A stretch of 64,000 nucleotides of DNA from Ectocarpus siliculosus (GCA_000310025.1 FN649728.1:3502173-3566172); one strand, 5' to 3'; positions 34,890 to 48,700 are shown, numbered from the stretch's first letter. The notes: generated by a model from the letters alone, not told the origin. Made by a program: numbers and translations.

Positions 34890-37659
34890 GTAAAGAGGAA
34901 AAGCAGGTGGCTTCGTGTATGCGTGTGGGTCACCACGAAAGGGAATATCAGGTCCGTTTTGCAACTGTTTCGCCACTTACTCCAGTATAGGGGTAAAGGC
35001 GTTTATCACGCACCCGACGTACCCCCCAGGCTCTTGTTCTTCGGCCATTGCGTTAGCCATCACCGGGTTTCTCCCACACCCCTCCGTCCACCATTGGTTT
35101 CCCGTGGTAAGGCGAATTGTTTTGAGGGTACTGCCCTCTCGCAGTTCATGTCTCCCGATGAAGATGTTTTATTCTCTGTTCTATCCTGGCGCAGTGGTGT
35201 CAATGGAGTTCCGTCGATGGTCTGCCCTGTTGCATTCTTTTTCCAGGAACGAACTTCGTTCCTTGTTCTTTCGCCCGCCTCTACCTTAGGTTGAGTGTCA
35301 TGTGGTGAGCAGGTGAAGTTGAGACCCACCGGTGAGGTTTTTTTCATGTGTATGCATCCCCTTCATGGTACGGTGGAAGTCGCCTTTGCTAGTGTGGCAT
35401 TTCTGCTGCCCGCCGTGCCCACAGTAAGAGAGAAGGCGGGATTTCACTTCCGCGTACAGTTTAGCTGAGTTTGATGTAACCCTACAGTAGCTCTGTTTCC
35501 TGTGGTGCACTACTGTATTGTAGGCCGATGCCTTCGAAGGGCATGTGCTGGTTTCGATAGCTGACCTCGTCCACCTTGCGTCATGATGACGAAGCGGTCC
35601 TTGTGTTCCCGCGATTTTCTCTTGGTAGTCATGGTTGCCGAAGGACTCAATCACCGGATCTTCACTCAGTTGGTCTTGAGGTCTCGCTAGGTTTTCTGGT
35701 ACATTGAGTAACGTGTCGAGGCCACCTCGACGGTGCTTTCGTTCTCCCCCGTGTGCCGTGATGTCAAGTACGCCTGGTAGTTGTTGGTCCACGAACCGAA
35801 GGGTTTCTGGGTTGCAGGAGAGCACCGAGACTGCTTGGTTACCATCCCATAACTTCCGGACGTGCTTCAACCTTTGGGTAAAATTTCTGGACGCACCAGA
35901 CGGGTTCGGACAGGAGAAAGCCACACTGCCGGAGTTTTCCCTTCGCCCTTCTCTTGCACCGCTACAACATTTTTCGCAAAAAGGATTCAGCCGTTCCGGT
36001 CCCTCGTTGACGTTGAGGGTGAAATCCCAATGGAATTTTGCGCAAAGGCGAAAATGATCGTTTCAACAATTTTTTGGAGGATTGTAAGAAAATAACTGCA
36101 CCGACACCCCAGGTGGCAAAGCTACTATGAGGCAGCCGCTACTTTCCCACTGTGTATGTTGTTCCTGTGAAGACGACCAGCGGCGGTGGGAATGCGCTTC
36201 ACGTTCATTCTTTGACGTTCACCCATTCTTTGAAGGTCACTCGCTAGCATCGGTACTGAGGCAGGTTCGTTTTGGCCGGTGAATTTCCTTTGTGTACGTC
36301 ACCGTTGGTGTGTGATCTGTATCACTCGTCACAACCGCGGCGGAGCAGCTGAGAGTGGCTACTGGTGAGCTCTTGTGCACGCGGTGCGCGTTCTCATCTG
36401 CAACGACCAAGGGTATGTTCGGACCGACGCTACGCTTCCAAAAGCAGGGTCTATGTCAACAAACGCATTCCCTTCATCTGTGGGGAAATAGGGTCACGGT
36501 CGTTTCGATTTGTCTCGGGTAGGAAACCTTGTGGCAAAGAACGTATACCACGTGTTTCGACCATTGCAGGATTGCAATCAAGATCATATCACACTTCAGC
36601 CCCAAAAACCTTGAAGTCGATCGGCCCGCACTGAGGGGACGACTCCGAAGCTCACGAGGGCTCCTCGTTGGTTTGAAAACGGTTGACGAGTTCGTGCTGA
36701 GGAGACCGCCTCTCCATTAAACCCCTCACAACGCCATTACGAAGTGACATGCGGCCCCAAATATATTAAATGTAATGTGAAGAGGAGGGCAGTATGATGA
36801 TCGCAGGTCTTTCTGACCTACAGTAGTCCCCCTGAGGTCCAAGGACACCACAACCACACCGCGCGAACCACACACTGGAGCGGCGAGACTTTTGACATGG
36901 GTCAGACCTTCAGGGCTATATAGGGGGTTTGCTCTCCAGAGGGGATTGATCGCGGGTCTTGGATCGTCTCTTTCTATGGATGTTCCTTGGGGACGTCGAC
37001 CTTCAGATACCGAAACCGGTAGGCGCGTGTGCTTATTGTGCGTACACATCGACCGTGCTTTTTCCCGCTGACAAATTGGAAAGTTCACAGGACCACATAC
37101 GCTAGTGTGTTTTTATTATCAGCATCGACCGCGCAAACCTGCTGATCAATGAGATAATGTCCCATCTGTCCTGCCGCCAGTCTACCCACCTTTCGGGGTA
37201 CGTTTCTGACGTATCCGCCAGCGTCACACAAGGGGAAGGTCACAAAAAGCTTGACTATTGTATAACTTCTACGCGATCGAGATCCACCGGCCGGAATATG
37301 GAAGTTGACCTTGGGTTAAAAAAACCGGCACCTTTTTCTCTTTCTCTCTCTCACCGCCCAGTCAATCGACTATTATTACTTGTGCAACCCATATTTATTA
37401 TCGTACCGAAAGCCAACCCGTCGAACTCCCGAAAAAGGGTGGCGATGAATCACGAAGCAACGCCCCAAAGCACTCTCTTCTGCCGTGGCTCTGAACAAGG
37501 AGCTTTGCGAGCTCGCCCCACCGATGTTCCTCACCTCCTACCCCTGACATGCAGGGAAACGCGGTATATTCAGAGGCAGGCAAGGCCAGTATCACCGTCG
37601 CCGTGGGGTATCCAATCACATGACCAAACCCAAGTCCTTACACAGAGCTATTAGACAAA
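34890..37659. other. Region between the LRR gene and the acidic-protein gene
   Basis: No gene with a recognisable domain. It contains one long minus-strand open frame (35298-35924) and a shorter one at 36726-37088 on the same strand. Both might be remnants of a transposable element, but neither shows a known motif. Confidence 0.4.
35298..35924 (-). CDS. Hypothetical open frame, 208 codons, no recognised family
   Basis: It is the longest uninterrupted frame in this gap. The codon at 35924 is GTG, so the true start is unknown; it may be an exon or the inside of a broken element ORF. The composition looks like a real soluble protein: charged, with several His/Cys clusters (SYCGHGGQQKCH followed by SKGDFHRTMKG). 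These could bind metal, but they fit no standard zinc-finger spacing I know. No splice borders were established. Confidence 0.3.
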   Translation of the reverse strand: MAFSCPNPSGASRNFTQRLKHVRKLWDGNQAVSVLSCNPETLRFVDQQLPGVLDITAHGGERKHRRGGLDTLLNVPENLARPQDQLSEDPVIESFGNHDYQEKIAGTQGPLRHHDARWTRSAIETSTCPSKASAYNTVVHHRKQSYCRVTSNSAKLYAEVKSRLLSYCGHGGQQKCHTSKGDFHRTMKGMHTHEKNLTGGSQLHLLTT

Positions 37660-39550
37660 CTAAGGACGTCTAGGAGTCGCTTTCTTGCCCCCTTTCAAGT
37701 CAGCGCTTCGCTCCGAGCCATCAGAGTCGTCATCAAGGTCGTCCTCGTCGTCGTCGTAAGACTCGAAGTCATCTTCGTCGTAGCTGCCAAGGTCCGCATC
37801 TTCATCGTAGCTACTCATGTCCTCCTCGTCTTCTAACCGTATTTCTTCGTCACTGTAGCTGCTGTCATACTGGCCTACCCCGGCAGCAGCATCATCGTAC
37901 GAGCCCTCACCCGACGCGTAAGACGCTTCATCGGCATCGAAGTCTGTTCTCGTGCCCTCGCTTTCGGTCGCGCTAGTTCCCGTGTCGCCTTCCGAGAAGC
38001 GTTCATCTGACAAATCCGACTCCTCTTCTGATTCAGGAGAATAGTCCTCCTCGCCATTGTCGTCGTTTCGACTTGCATCTGTCATTTGCTCCTCCCCTCC
38101 CTCCCCCTCTTCGTTCTCAGAAGAAGAATATGAGCTTCCATTGTCATTTTCTTGGTCGTCAGATAGACTCGGCTCTCCCCCCGATTGGCCGAAGTCATCC
38201 TCCTGAGAGGCCGCCTCCTGGTTATCGCCTGCACAACCCAACGGACGTTTTCGTTCAGCAAGTAGACAAAAGAGATACTTGAACGAAAAAAACAAAATGG
38301 GAAATGACGGATCGTGCAACGAGCTAACAAGAAGTTGATCCCAAACGTTTGTGATGCGTTCGCTCAGCCTTAGCATGTCTTAAATGTGGACGAAAAGACT
38401 GTTGTAACGTTGACAATCCAAAAACAAGCTGGGGAAACCAAAACGCAATACAAGCACGCCGAATAAATAAACCACCACGATCCCTCATCGTAGCACTCAT
38501 GCACCGTAAAAATGGAACGGACAATCTCCAAAACAAATCATGCGGACGGTCCACAAAAATATCTCACTTCCGTCCCCCTCATCCCCGTCTTCGTCGTCGC
38601 TGTCTTCAGCCGCCAGGGTAACGGTCGAATCTCCGCCGAAGTACTCTTGGTGTTTTCCTGCCGGCGACCACACATCCGAAAAGTAGGGAAAAAACAGAAG
38701 CACAAACGCTTGGCGTATAAATCGTGAAAAAGAAGGGCCTGCAGCGTCACGGCGTCGGTACAAGGCTTGGTGCCACATGGAGTTCGGGCTGATGGCCGCG
38801 CCATGGCGAAGGCGAGCGCATGATCCCTGGTGAAAACACCGGGAACGGAACAAATCCTTCCGACAATATGGCAACACCACCACACGCGTACGCCGAGCAG
38901 CACTACCCACGAGAACACCCACATCGTCCCGTACCTTTCTTGACCTCGATAATGCCGTCGTCTGCGCCGAACAGAGTGCCCGCCTTCTTGATACCCTTCC
39001 TGCTGGCGACGAGACCAGAAACGACACACCATACATCGGTGAATGCAGGTACGCAATCAACTGTCTCAACGCTCGACCATCAGAACCAATGCGACCGCAT
39101 TCAATGCAAGACACAACCCAAGAGATGGTATGAGGTGATCGATCGCATTCACGACAGTGAAAAATTTCATTTCCCCCAAACGACCGGTATCGACCAAACG
39201 CTTGCCATGGCATACCCATCCTTCGAAGGTGTCAAATCGGGGGAACGGCGTCGCTGGACCGTAGGGAAACGTTTATCGCCGATCAGCTCAACGCGAACGA
39301 CCAGCTAGTCACACCAAACCCGTAAGCTATCTTAACCTTCCTCGGACCTGAAACAGATCACGACGCAAAACAGCGAACACGACGCAGGCATGACTGTCCC
39401 CATCTACGCGATATGTCTCGCCACCTTTTGCCATCCCTCGCTTTCTCCATCATCTTGGCCCTCAACTCTTCTTTGCGCACAGCAGCCGCTTCAGCATCGC
39501 CCCCCTCTGCCTCCTGATCATCGCCAAGACGTTTGCGGCGGCGGATGCGA
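37660..39550 (-). CDS. Acidic-tailed protein of unknown function (3' exons)
   Basis: Proposed exons: 39425-39550, 38935-38999, 38568-38657, 37660-38228 (stop). Phases agree at all three junctions. The N-terminal part is basic and helical (RIRRRKRLGDDQ, VRKEELRAKMMEKARDGKRK), followed by GIKKAGTLFGADDGIIEVKK and GGDSTVTLAAEDSDDEDGDE. The last exon is about 190 residues of Asp, Glu and Ser with repeated SYDEDxD motifs, ending in a short basic tail. Such tails occur in nucleolar and histone-chaperone proteins, but I see no folded domain that would settle a family. The 5' end is not resolved. The exon at 39550 needs an upstream exon ending in two bases, while the UBX exon at 39821 ends in phase 0, so this is probably a separate gene beginning in 39551-39793. 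Confidence 0.55.
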
Positions 39551-39793
39551 CTGATTAGAGTCAGAGACACTGCTAGCGAGCGCGGCGGCAGTCGCGATAA
39601 ATCACACCGACTTGCGATGGCAGTGACGGTACATCAACTCCACCGACGAACACAAACAAACAAAACCCTTGACATCTAGCCAAATGAAACTGTCAGGGAG
39701 ACACAGTGCGCCCTCCGTGGCACGCCCTCCGTGGCAGATCTGCCACGCGTTATCTACCAAGCGCTTCTTAGGCAACCTCAGAATTCATGCCCG

Positions 39794-42700
39794 TCATGTG
39801 GAGTCAGCGCTGGTCAATACCTGTTCGGCGGCGAGCGCAGCGGCCGTGGTAGCGACCAACCTCGCGGATGGCGCAAGGCCGAGGGACAGCAGGGTGGACG
39901 AGTGACAGCTTTCGTCGGACGCGGCCAGTTCGCGTTTGGGGAAGGCCGTCTTGAGCACGAGGTCGGCTCCAAACCCCTTCAGGTTCGCACAACAACGCAA
40001 GGCACATCAACACAACCAGTCGCCGGATACAGAACAGTTCATGCCGAAGACAGGTGAAATGCTAGGTTCGCGAGTACCTCAGACGCCAATCTTGGAAACG
40101 ACAAATTACAACGTTGTGAAGCCACGCCTTTTACGCGTCCACCCTAAGTGTCCACCTTAAGTCATAGCTGGGCCCAGACCGCAAACCAAAACTCATTAGA
40201 GAAGCTCCAGAAGCAAAAAGACGTGAATGGGGGCTACGAACCCTGATCCGCTTGGCAGTCTTTCGTCGAGCAAAAGCGAGGGACAAAGTTGGGGATGAAA
40301 CAGTGTGGGCACGTGTCGCTCTTACTGCGCTTGGTAGGCGCAGGTACGCGCAGGTACAACTGGCGTCGAGCGCATTCTAGATGGATTTCATTCCGGAAGT
40401 TGCGATACTCTCGCAAGTGTTCATACCGGCACATCCGGAGAAAACGGTACGACCTATGGATACGTGCATAGTCATCACGTACGTGAACCGCCACACCGAC
40501 ACCGTGTCTTGAGAACGTCGTGTCAAGGCAAAGTGAAACGACTCCTGAACAACAAAAACGGGGAGGTGGACAACCTCCTACAGAACGAAAGCACAAACTT
40601 GCACCATGCAAACAGGAGGCCATAGAGCCAGCGCGAAAACGCCTCTACCAAAGCCACCCATACCTGCCTCCAGTCATAAGCCTCCTTGCTAAGACATGCT
40701 CCACTGTGCCAATCGTTGCCCTCGGTTTGCGATTCTGTGGTTGCCCGATTGGACGACTCAACAAATACATGAATGGGCAAGGCGAAGGCCGGTCCTTACT
40801 CGACACTACAACTACAACGTCGTAGCATTGCGACCCGATTCACTCCATGCCCTGGGGAATGCAAGCCCTACACACGCACCTCCTCTTCCTGCAGAGTTCG
40901 GAACAGTTCCCCCAGTGTCGAATCCGCCTCCATAGTCAGTTTCACCACTGCCTCGTGGCCGCCTGTTCATCCAATGATTATCACATCAGGATAAAGATCG
41001 TGCTTTGTTGTACCAATTCATTGCTTACCGATGATATTTTTTGTGGTTTCCATGCTAGCCACCCCTTCGCGACTGTTTCAAGGCCACAATGCCAGTTGAA
41101 GCTGGCGTTAAATCTGGCACGTACAAGGTAGGCAGCCCATTAAGGACACGTCGCCTGGATTGATGCCAATGTCAACGAAATGGGCAATATTTGCGGCTGG
41201 AGAGGGAAAACTACACGGTGCGACTCGATTTTTTTCCTTTTTTTTTGTACATGGTGTGCTGGGGAACCTGGGGGTTGAAAGGCCTAAAATCAGAAACCGT
41301 TGCCGCTAGCGAGCGTGCATTTCCGCTGTCGGGACACGCCGCCCATGCCAACAAGGCAATTTCGCCTGTTCGCTCGACCTTACAGACCCGCCAAGAGAGC
41401 GCGACTACTGTAGCCCATACATCGGAATATAGAATGAATCCAGTGAAGTCAGTGTTCAGTTCAAGGGCAGAGAAAGCGAGCGATAAGGATGGTCTCAAAA
41501 ACCTGGGTTGATCGATGTGATGATTGGCGTCAAGCGCCGACGTTCCAAGAAATGACGTCATTTCAACACAAGTCTTCCGAGTATGTGCTACTACAGAAAC
41601 TCTCTTCACAAAGGGAACATAATTATTTCAGGCTTCTTCTCCTGGTCGGATTCCCAGCAAACCCCCCAGTGTTAGGCCTGAACGGCGAACAAGAGCGTGT
41701 TAGAAGGCATCCGCACGAAATAGATACACAAAGCATACCCGAAGAGTCCGTGATCTCCAGCTTGGCCACGGTAGCCAAGCGCTCCCTGGCCTGCTTGATC
41801 CTCTCGAGCTCTTCCTCGTCTTCCTCGTCTTCTGAATCGTCGTACTCGTCCTCTGTTCAGGTTTCCGGTGTCAAGACAGATGGCAGCACTCGGGACGCTT
41901 GAAACCGTTTTTTGTGCATAGAGCATCTTGTGCTATAGTCCACGGAAGCCCGTGTATCCTTCTCAATGTACCGCCATCGTGGCTGCGATGTCTTGCTCGA
42001 CTGTAGGAGGCACTTGCCGCCAACATAGGTCACGCAAAGCCAACCCTGTGATCGCATTCCCCTCGTCATCGTCGGGGCACGTCTATACAACTTCTCACCG
42101 CTGTCTTCTTCGATCTGCGGCATCTTGATGCCCTTGTTCCAAACCTCCACCCTATCCTGCACAGACGCCAGCACGGCCATGTTCCTGCTCGAAGCGGTTG
42201 GGGGGAGCGTGCTGGTCATGGCTAAACAACACCATAATCGAAACCAAGGCCAAAAGCGAGCCTGTATTGCGCTCATTACTCCTTCACTCAAATCCTTCCA
42301 GCAGATACATACCATTTAACGCCCAAGATGTCTCCGTCCCCACAGAAACCACGGCCAGTGCATTTGCATGAACGACACAGAAATTGTGGAGACATAATCA
42401 AAAAGGAAACCTACGGGAGACAACACACACAGCAGAAAATCCAACAATCACTATCGCGGATAACCCTAATATCCGGTGCAGCATTCGCCCCCAACCACAC
42501 GACACAACTACACCCCACTTTTACACAGTACAGTACCTGTGCAAGAGAGTGAGATGGCTCTCATCCCCGTCTTTGTGCCTGAACCCAGCTAGGCGCAGGG
42601 CCTCCAGCATTGGAGGGTGCGGCGCCAGGACTTCCTCGTACGCCTTGCTTGTCGTCGACAGAGTCCGGTACTTGGGGTCCTGCGCCCGAAATTGTTGCGT

Positions 42701-45700
42701 TTCGGCGTTTTGGTCAGAGCGATTTCTTGAAGAAATCATGCCCCCTTTTCGCACATTTGACGCATGGCCCGTCCAAAAACAAAGCGAACTACAACGGAAA
42801 ACCTTCCACCCCCTACGGCGCCCTCTTTTCGCTTTCCGTCACCTCCGGGAACTTGTAGGCCGACATGAGCACGGTGATGACGGTGCGGGCGGCCTTCTTG
42901 GCGGCGGCCACGGCGGGGGCGTTCTCGGCTGCGGGGCCCCCTCCTTCGGGGAGCTCGCCCTCCAGCGTCTCGCCCAGGGCCTTGTCGACCTTGAGGCAGA
43001 GGCTCTCCTTCTTGCGGGAACCCAGCACGGCCAGCCCTACAAAATAGGGCAGTACGAGGATAAAGCGACTGCATTGTACAGCTTGCCGCCAATAGGTTCT
43101 CTCTCCTCACGCCGCGGCGTACTGCCCCACCCCTTCATGGCCAGAGGGAAGCCCAACCGCCTGATTCTACAACCCCGGCAGGGAGAGGTACTGATATCGA
43201 TAAAGCGAAGGTTGTGTGTGTGTGTGTGTGTCGGACACGGTTCGAAACTACGGAACCCTCGGCATCATCAGCACTAAAAAAGGACGAAGCCAGGGTGCTG
43301 TCGGCGTTCGCCGGGTGAGGTTCTTGTTGCATAGAAGCAACACCACCACCATCAAACATACCCCACATAGCAAGCCATCCTGTTCTGGATGAACCGCAAG
43401 CAATCCCGTCGGCCTGAGAACACACCGTCTGACACCCGTGGCGTAAAATCACGCACAACGCGGTACACGTATCGCGTGGAAATAGGGGGCTGAAAAAGAC
43501 ATGCAACCTTTTTCTAGAAGTACAGGGGCTGGCTGCGAGGAATTCGCTGGCAGGGAGGCACAACTAACCTGCCACGTGAGCCAACTTCCGGCTGATGCCC
43601 CTCAGCTCCGCCTGGCTTTTCTGGTGTTCCCGCAGCGCCTGGTCCTTGGGCGGCGGCATGCCCATCACCACGCCCATCATGAAGGATTGCATCTGAACCA
43701 GAAGATTTCATTCAATCAAGGGTTGGATACAAAAGGGCGGTTGTTGAGCCAGCAGTTATCCGTTAGCAAAATCTGAAGCCGCCGCCAAGAACAACACAAG
43801 CTGTTCAGGGCTAGGAGGAGCGACAGGGTAACGGACCCGCCTCCACCATCGCCATATGTGCAGCATGTGCAAGGTGACTTTGATCCCACTAAATAACTGC
43901 TGCTAGTCTCTCAAGGGTCGGGAAAAAAATATTCATATACGCACAAAGCGGTCAACGCTACAATACATCGTCGCATCCATGCGGAAGGTTGGAAGCATAC
44001 TTATGTACGTGTTACGCGTTCTCGAGGCAGGACTTGACGTGTACAGGGCACAACGCAGGTGTCATATCACGCCAAGCGAAGCAGACCACCAATTCACTTC
44101 CAAAGCTCATTCTCTCTCCAATCAACGTCCACATTCCTCCAAAGTCTTTCAATGTTGGAGCCACGTCTCGCGAAGAGTAGCATGTCTCACGAACCCACCT
44201 CCCTTCGACAACCACCACCCCCCTTCGACAACCAACTCCCGAGGCACGCCAGGCAGCATTCATGACGTCATCATCATCATCGTCGTCACCCCCCGCTAGA
44301 TGCATCGTCACGAACGACTCTTCCTACCTAGCAAAATATCTAAAACAGCTGCATATCTGGAGACCACTACCTACCCTCTCCAAGGGGGCTTGGTGGCACG
44401 GCCTCCCCCTCTCCTTACACCCCTGGGGAGGCCGCGCCTGGGGGATCACGTATGGTGAACCGACCACACACCTACATACCTCGTCCTGCGCAAGCCCCCC
44501 GACGAAGTTGTCCAAGATAATGCCGTCTTTCATGCCGAACACGGAGGGGAAGGCGTGGATGCCCAGCACTTCCGCGATGCTCCTTTGCTTCTCGGCGTCC
44601 ACCTTAGCCACCCGGAACATGCCTCCAGATCTCATGGCCGCCTTTTCGCAAGTGACAATTGTTTTATTTAGACACTCCTTATAATTGGACGTTTGAATTG
44701 TTTCCGGCCAAGCTCTTGTTTCTCGTCACATCCGTGTTCAATACATAGTGCATACCATAGTTTATCTTGGTGTGGCGTTTGAATGCAATAAGGAAAGAAT
44801 CAACACCAACGCTGTCGTGCAACGACACATTCACACCGACACAGCGAGTGGTGGGAACAAGAACACCGCACGAACGGCATAATCTCCAATTTAACACCAA
44901 GAGTGGCCATGGAAAGTGCCTGAGTAGTGTCAAACGTAGGTGAAACACTTGGAGAAATCGGAGTCGGTGAAAAACAACGTTGATGAAAGCTACAAGACGT
45001 TGATGAAAGCTATAATTGCTTTGAGGTCGAGAAACAAGCGTTGGGTCGAAGGAAGAAAACACACCGATTGACAACCATTTGTTTTCATAGAGCCACTACA
45101 CTCAAAATCGACAGCCGTGAAATATGAGCTGGGCGCGCTACCTGGCCAAGTACGAAAGGTTGTCCACTACACATTTGTGCCACGAACCTCTTCGAGAGCC
45201 GGCGTGAGCTGCTTGCAAGGGCCGCACCACTCGGCGTAGACGTCCAGGATGACGGGCACGGGAGACTCGAGAACCACCTGGAAGAAGAAGCACCAACGGC
45301 CGTCGCTCGGGAGACTAAATAGAAGGATACAAGGTATCGTCTGTGAATATATTACGTCACTGGAGAAAAAAACAAGCCATCGTACGAGGACCAGGCGGTA
45401 CTGAGATGGAGTAATTCCAAGGGAAACGGTGGGGTAGGGGGGGTCGCACCTTCTGCAGCGTCTTGTCCGTGACCTCGAACACCACGTCCTCGCGCTTTGC
45501 TGGCGTGGGCGCGGGGGGTTCGCTCTTCTTGGTGGTGCTAGCCTTGCCCTCCTTTACACCCTTCTGGTGCACTCCCTAAGTGAAGACAACGTCGGGAGAG
45601 AGCACAACCTTAGCACACACCGAAGCCAATAGGCTACCATGGCATGAGTTGAGGTCCTCTCGCGCCAAGTTCGTCGAGCGAATGCGGTCAAAATCAACAG

Positions 45701-48700
45701 CTCGGCAAGTTTTTCACAGAGAGCGGTCCAGATTTCCCACCCTGCTTTCGCAAGAGGACACGATGTGGTTGGCTCTTGGGCAATCGCCGCATTCAGCATT
45801 CAGGCATGCAACCTGGTCGCCAGCTCCACAACACGGCGGGCCACAACACCAACAACTTCCACCTCACCACTACCAACAAAACATCAACGAAATATGCGTC
45901 CGCCACAGGGCATGGTTCGTCTGTGTCGCTGGTGGTTGCATCAGTCGAGCTATCTATCGCGTCGCCATCAATCGTCGGCCATCGTGGCAACGGAGTTGTA
46001 TCCGACGCCAACAAGGCGTTTGTCTATGGAGCTGTTGGTTTTTGCACCAGTCAAGCCATCCATCCGGTCGCAATCAACATCCGCCTATCGTGGTTGCTTG
46101 CACCTGGACGGTCTTCTCGAACTGCTTCTGGTCCTTGCGGCTGCCGCCTTTGCCCTCGATGTCCTTCTGCCACTGCATCAAGAGCGCCTTGCGCGCTACC
46201 TCTTCGTCCCAGCCGTGCTCAACCATCTCCTCGATGCTCTGCTCGAACTGCATCGACAGCACCCTGTTCGCGACCGACCGAGACATCGGTACCATGCAAT
46301 CGAATGCCGCTGTTGTCGGTAGACCATTGACCTCGCATCTCTACAACGCCGGCAGGAAGCGACTTGCCGGGTGTTCCCCGACCCAGCCTACGTTTCACAG
46401 GGATGAACCAGGAGCTGGCTATCATCCTTGCACGACGGGTGTTGGTGGGAGAAACCAAGCATGCGGCCACAGCAGTTCGACGCATCATCCCTAGGCGGAC
46501 GAGGTAGTTGACCGAACAAGCCAAAACGAAGCAGCCAGCAGGGGCAACGTCAATCAAAACACGTTAAATGCCGAGTACAAGCCCTCGGCGAAACACGCAA
46601 CTCCCGGCCGGGAGACTCGCCTGTCCTCCTCCTCGAGGGCGTGCAGGGCCGCCGTGCTGTTGCCCCCGGCCTCTCTCATGGCGGACATGGCCACGTCGGA
46701 GTCCCACCCTCGCTGCTGCAGGTCGGCCAGCCCTTCCTCGTACCTGCAGCATCCATCACAGCGTTGGACAGCGCACATCGAAAATCAAGAAGAAAAAAAA
46801 AAAAACAGTGAATACATTCATACGCTGCCATCACACGCTCGTGTCAAAAGTGAATAACGTAATGAATAAAAGTTAATATCTCATACGCTGCCATCCCACA
46901 CTCGTGTGAAAAGTGAATAACGTAATGAACAAAAGTTAATATCTACACTGGCTGCATTCATATTGGCGCACGGCGACCATCACACGCGTGTGAGAATGGA
47001 AATATGTGAAGATGCTGCAGCTGGTAACCTACGTTACACCTCCGAACGTTCAGTACGGTACGCACGGCGATTGTTCGCTGTGTTGCTTCGTACGGCGGCC
47101 CGCAGCAGTCTCATATTTTTCTCGTAGGTGCAGGGTAGAGATACTTCTGTGGGCCGACGACCCAAATTATTCTCCCTGGAAATACGCACCTCTCCAGGTC
47201 CTCTTCCTCCTGGGCGGCGAGAGCCTCAGCGGCTGCCACGACGTCTCCCCCGGACGCCTCAAGCGCGGCAGTCGACTCCTCCGCCTCCCAGCCCATTGAA
47301 ACCTGTGGCAAAAAGCAAGTGAAATAAGACGAAGTTGTCATGATGATGACATTTATCCGCAGACAACACATGCAAGAAGATGGCAAGCAAGCATCGGGTT
47401 GGTACGCAGGGGGCAAAAAAGAGTGTGCGCAAGAGACACACAAATACACGTCGACAAGGTGTTGGATGCGATTTTTGTTCAAGTACCGTTGATGAAAATC
47501 TCATTTGGTCGAAGACAAGAAACACTCGAGGGAGTCCTTGACACAGGTTAAGGTTGAGCCAACAGATGGAAAACGCAAAAACAAAGCCTTAGGGAACACA
47601 TGGCAGAGCACACCCACTCGCACACCCACAAGCGACCAAGGCACACACCTACATGCCGACCACCAAATCCAGGCGAAACGTTCCAGTCAAGGAACGGTGC
47701 GCACGATACACTACCGCGAAACGCTATTCTACACACAAGAGGTCACCCGGCCCCCAACAACTTCTCCATTGCGCGTTACTAGATATGATGGTGACCTCGG
47801 CATGCACCATCAGCTTAGGGTACAAACGCCACCAGTGCCTGTCCGTTCTCACCAACTGGGCCACCCCAGGGTCGACAGCACTGGGAGGCACTCCGCCGCC
47901 ACCATCGCTATCGCCACCCGCGTCCGGCACGAGAGCATTATCAGCACCAGAGGAGGCTGCAGCACCGGCAGAAGCCGCGCCAGTAGCAGCGCCAGCCTCT
48001 GCGGCGGCGCCGTCGACAGCTGGAACGGTCTGGGCCGGGTTGGGGCCCACCGGCCTCCTCTCGCACACGTCCCCGTCGCACACCACCTCGTACTCCTGCT
48101 GATGCGTTGTATTACATCGCGGTGGGTGTTCACTTCTACATACATGCTTCGTACTTCACGGGGCATATCCATTGTCGTTGTTGTCAACCTCAAACTGGTT
48201 CGGCTTCTCTCGACTTCTTTTCTACTCGAGAAATTAATCTCCATCGTCGACTGCTTCACACCCCGACTCGTAAAAAAAAAAAAAAAAGGCCTCCGTGACT
48301 GCTCTCAACTCTTCTTGGTATTTTCTTCTCTTGTTGCTGCCGCTGCTGGAGCTCTTGTTGTTGTTGGTGGTGGTGGCCAGGCTGATACCCTGGCGTTGAT
48401 CATCGTGCACACCCAGTACATCAACACCTCCGCGTTTCGCAACCCCTTCTGCTCAGACCGACCGAAAAGGGAGCCAGTACCTACCTTTTGCATGGGATAC
48501 AGATAGGGCCGAGGCTAGGGCTCCTGATTCCTCTTGTGGGCTACAAGCTGGCTTGGGCGCCGAGGCCAGGGCTCCTGATTCCTCTTGTGGGCTACAAGCT
48601 GGCTTGGGCGCCGAGGCCAGGGTACTTGATTCCAACTGTGGGCTACCAATGGCCACTACCGGTACGTGGGTTTTCGTGCAAGGGGCTCCTAACCCGCAGA

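Noticed and set aside
38751-38826. An extra exon of the acidic-tailed gene
   Set aside because: It has splice-like ends, but its phase cannot be reconciled with both neighbours, whereas direct joining of 38935-38999 to 38568-38657 fits.
39425-39976. Joining the UBX exon directly to the acidic-tailed gene as one transcript
   Set aside because: The UBX exon ends in phase 0 and the next exon needs two preceding bases. Reading on instead gives a stop ten codons later, a normal place for a UBX protein to end.
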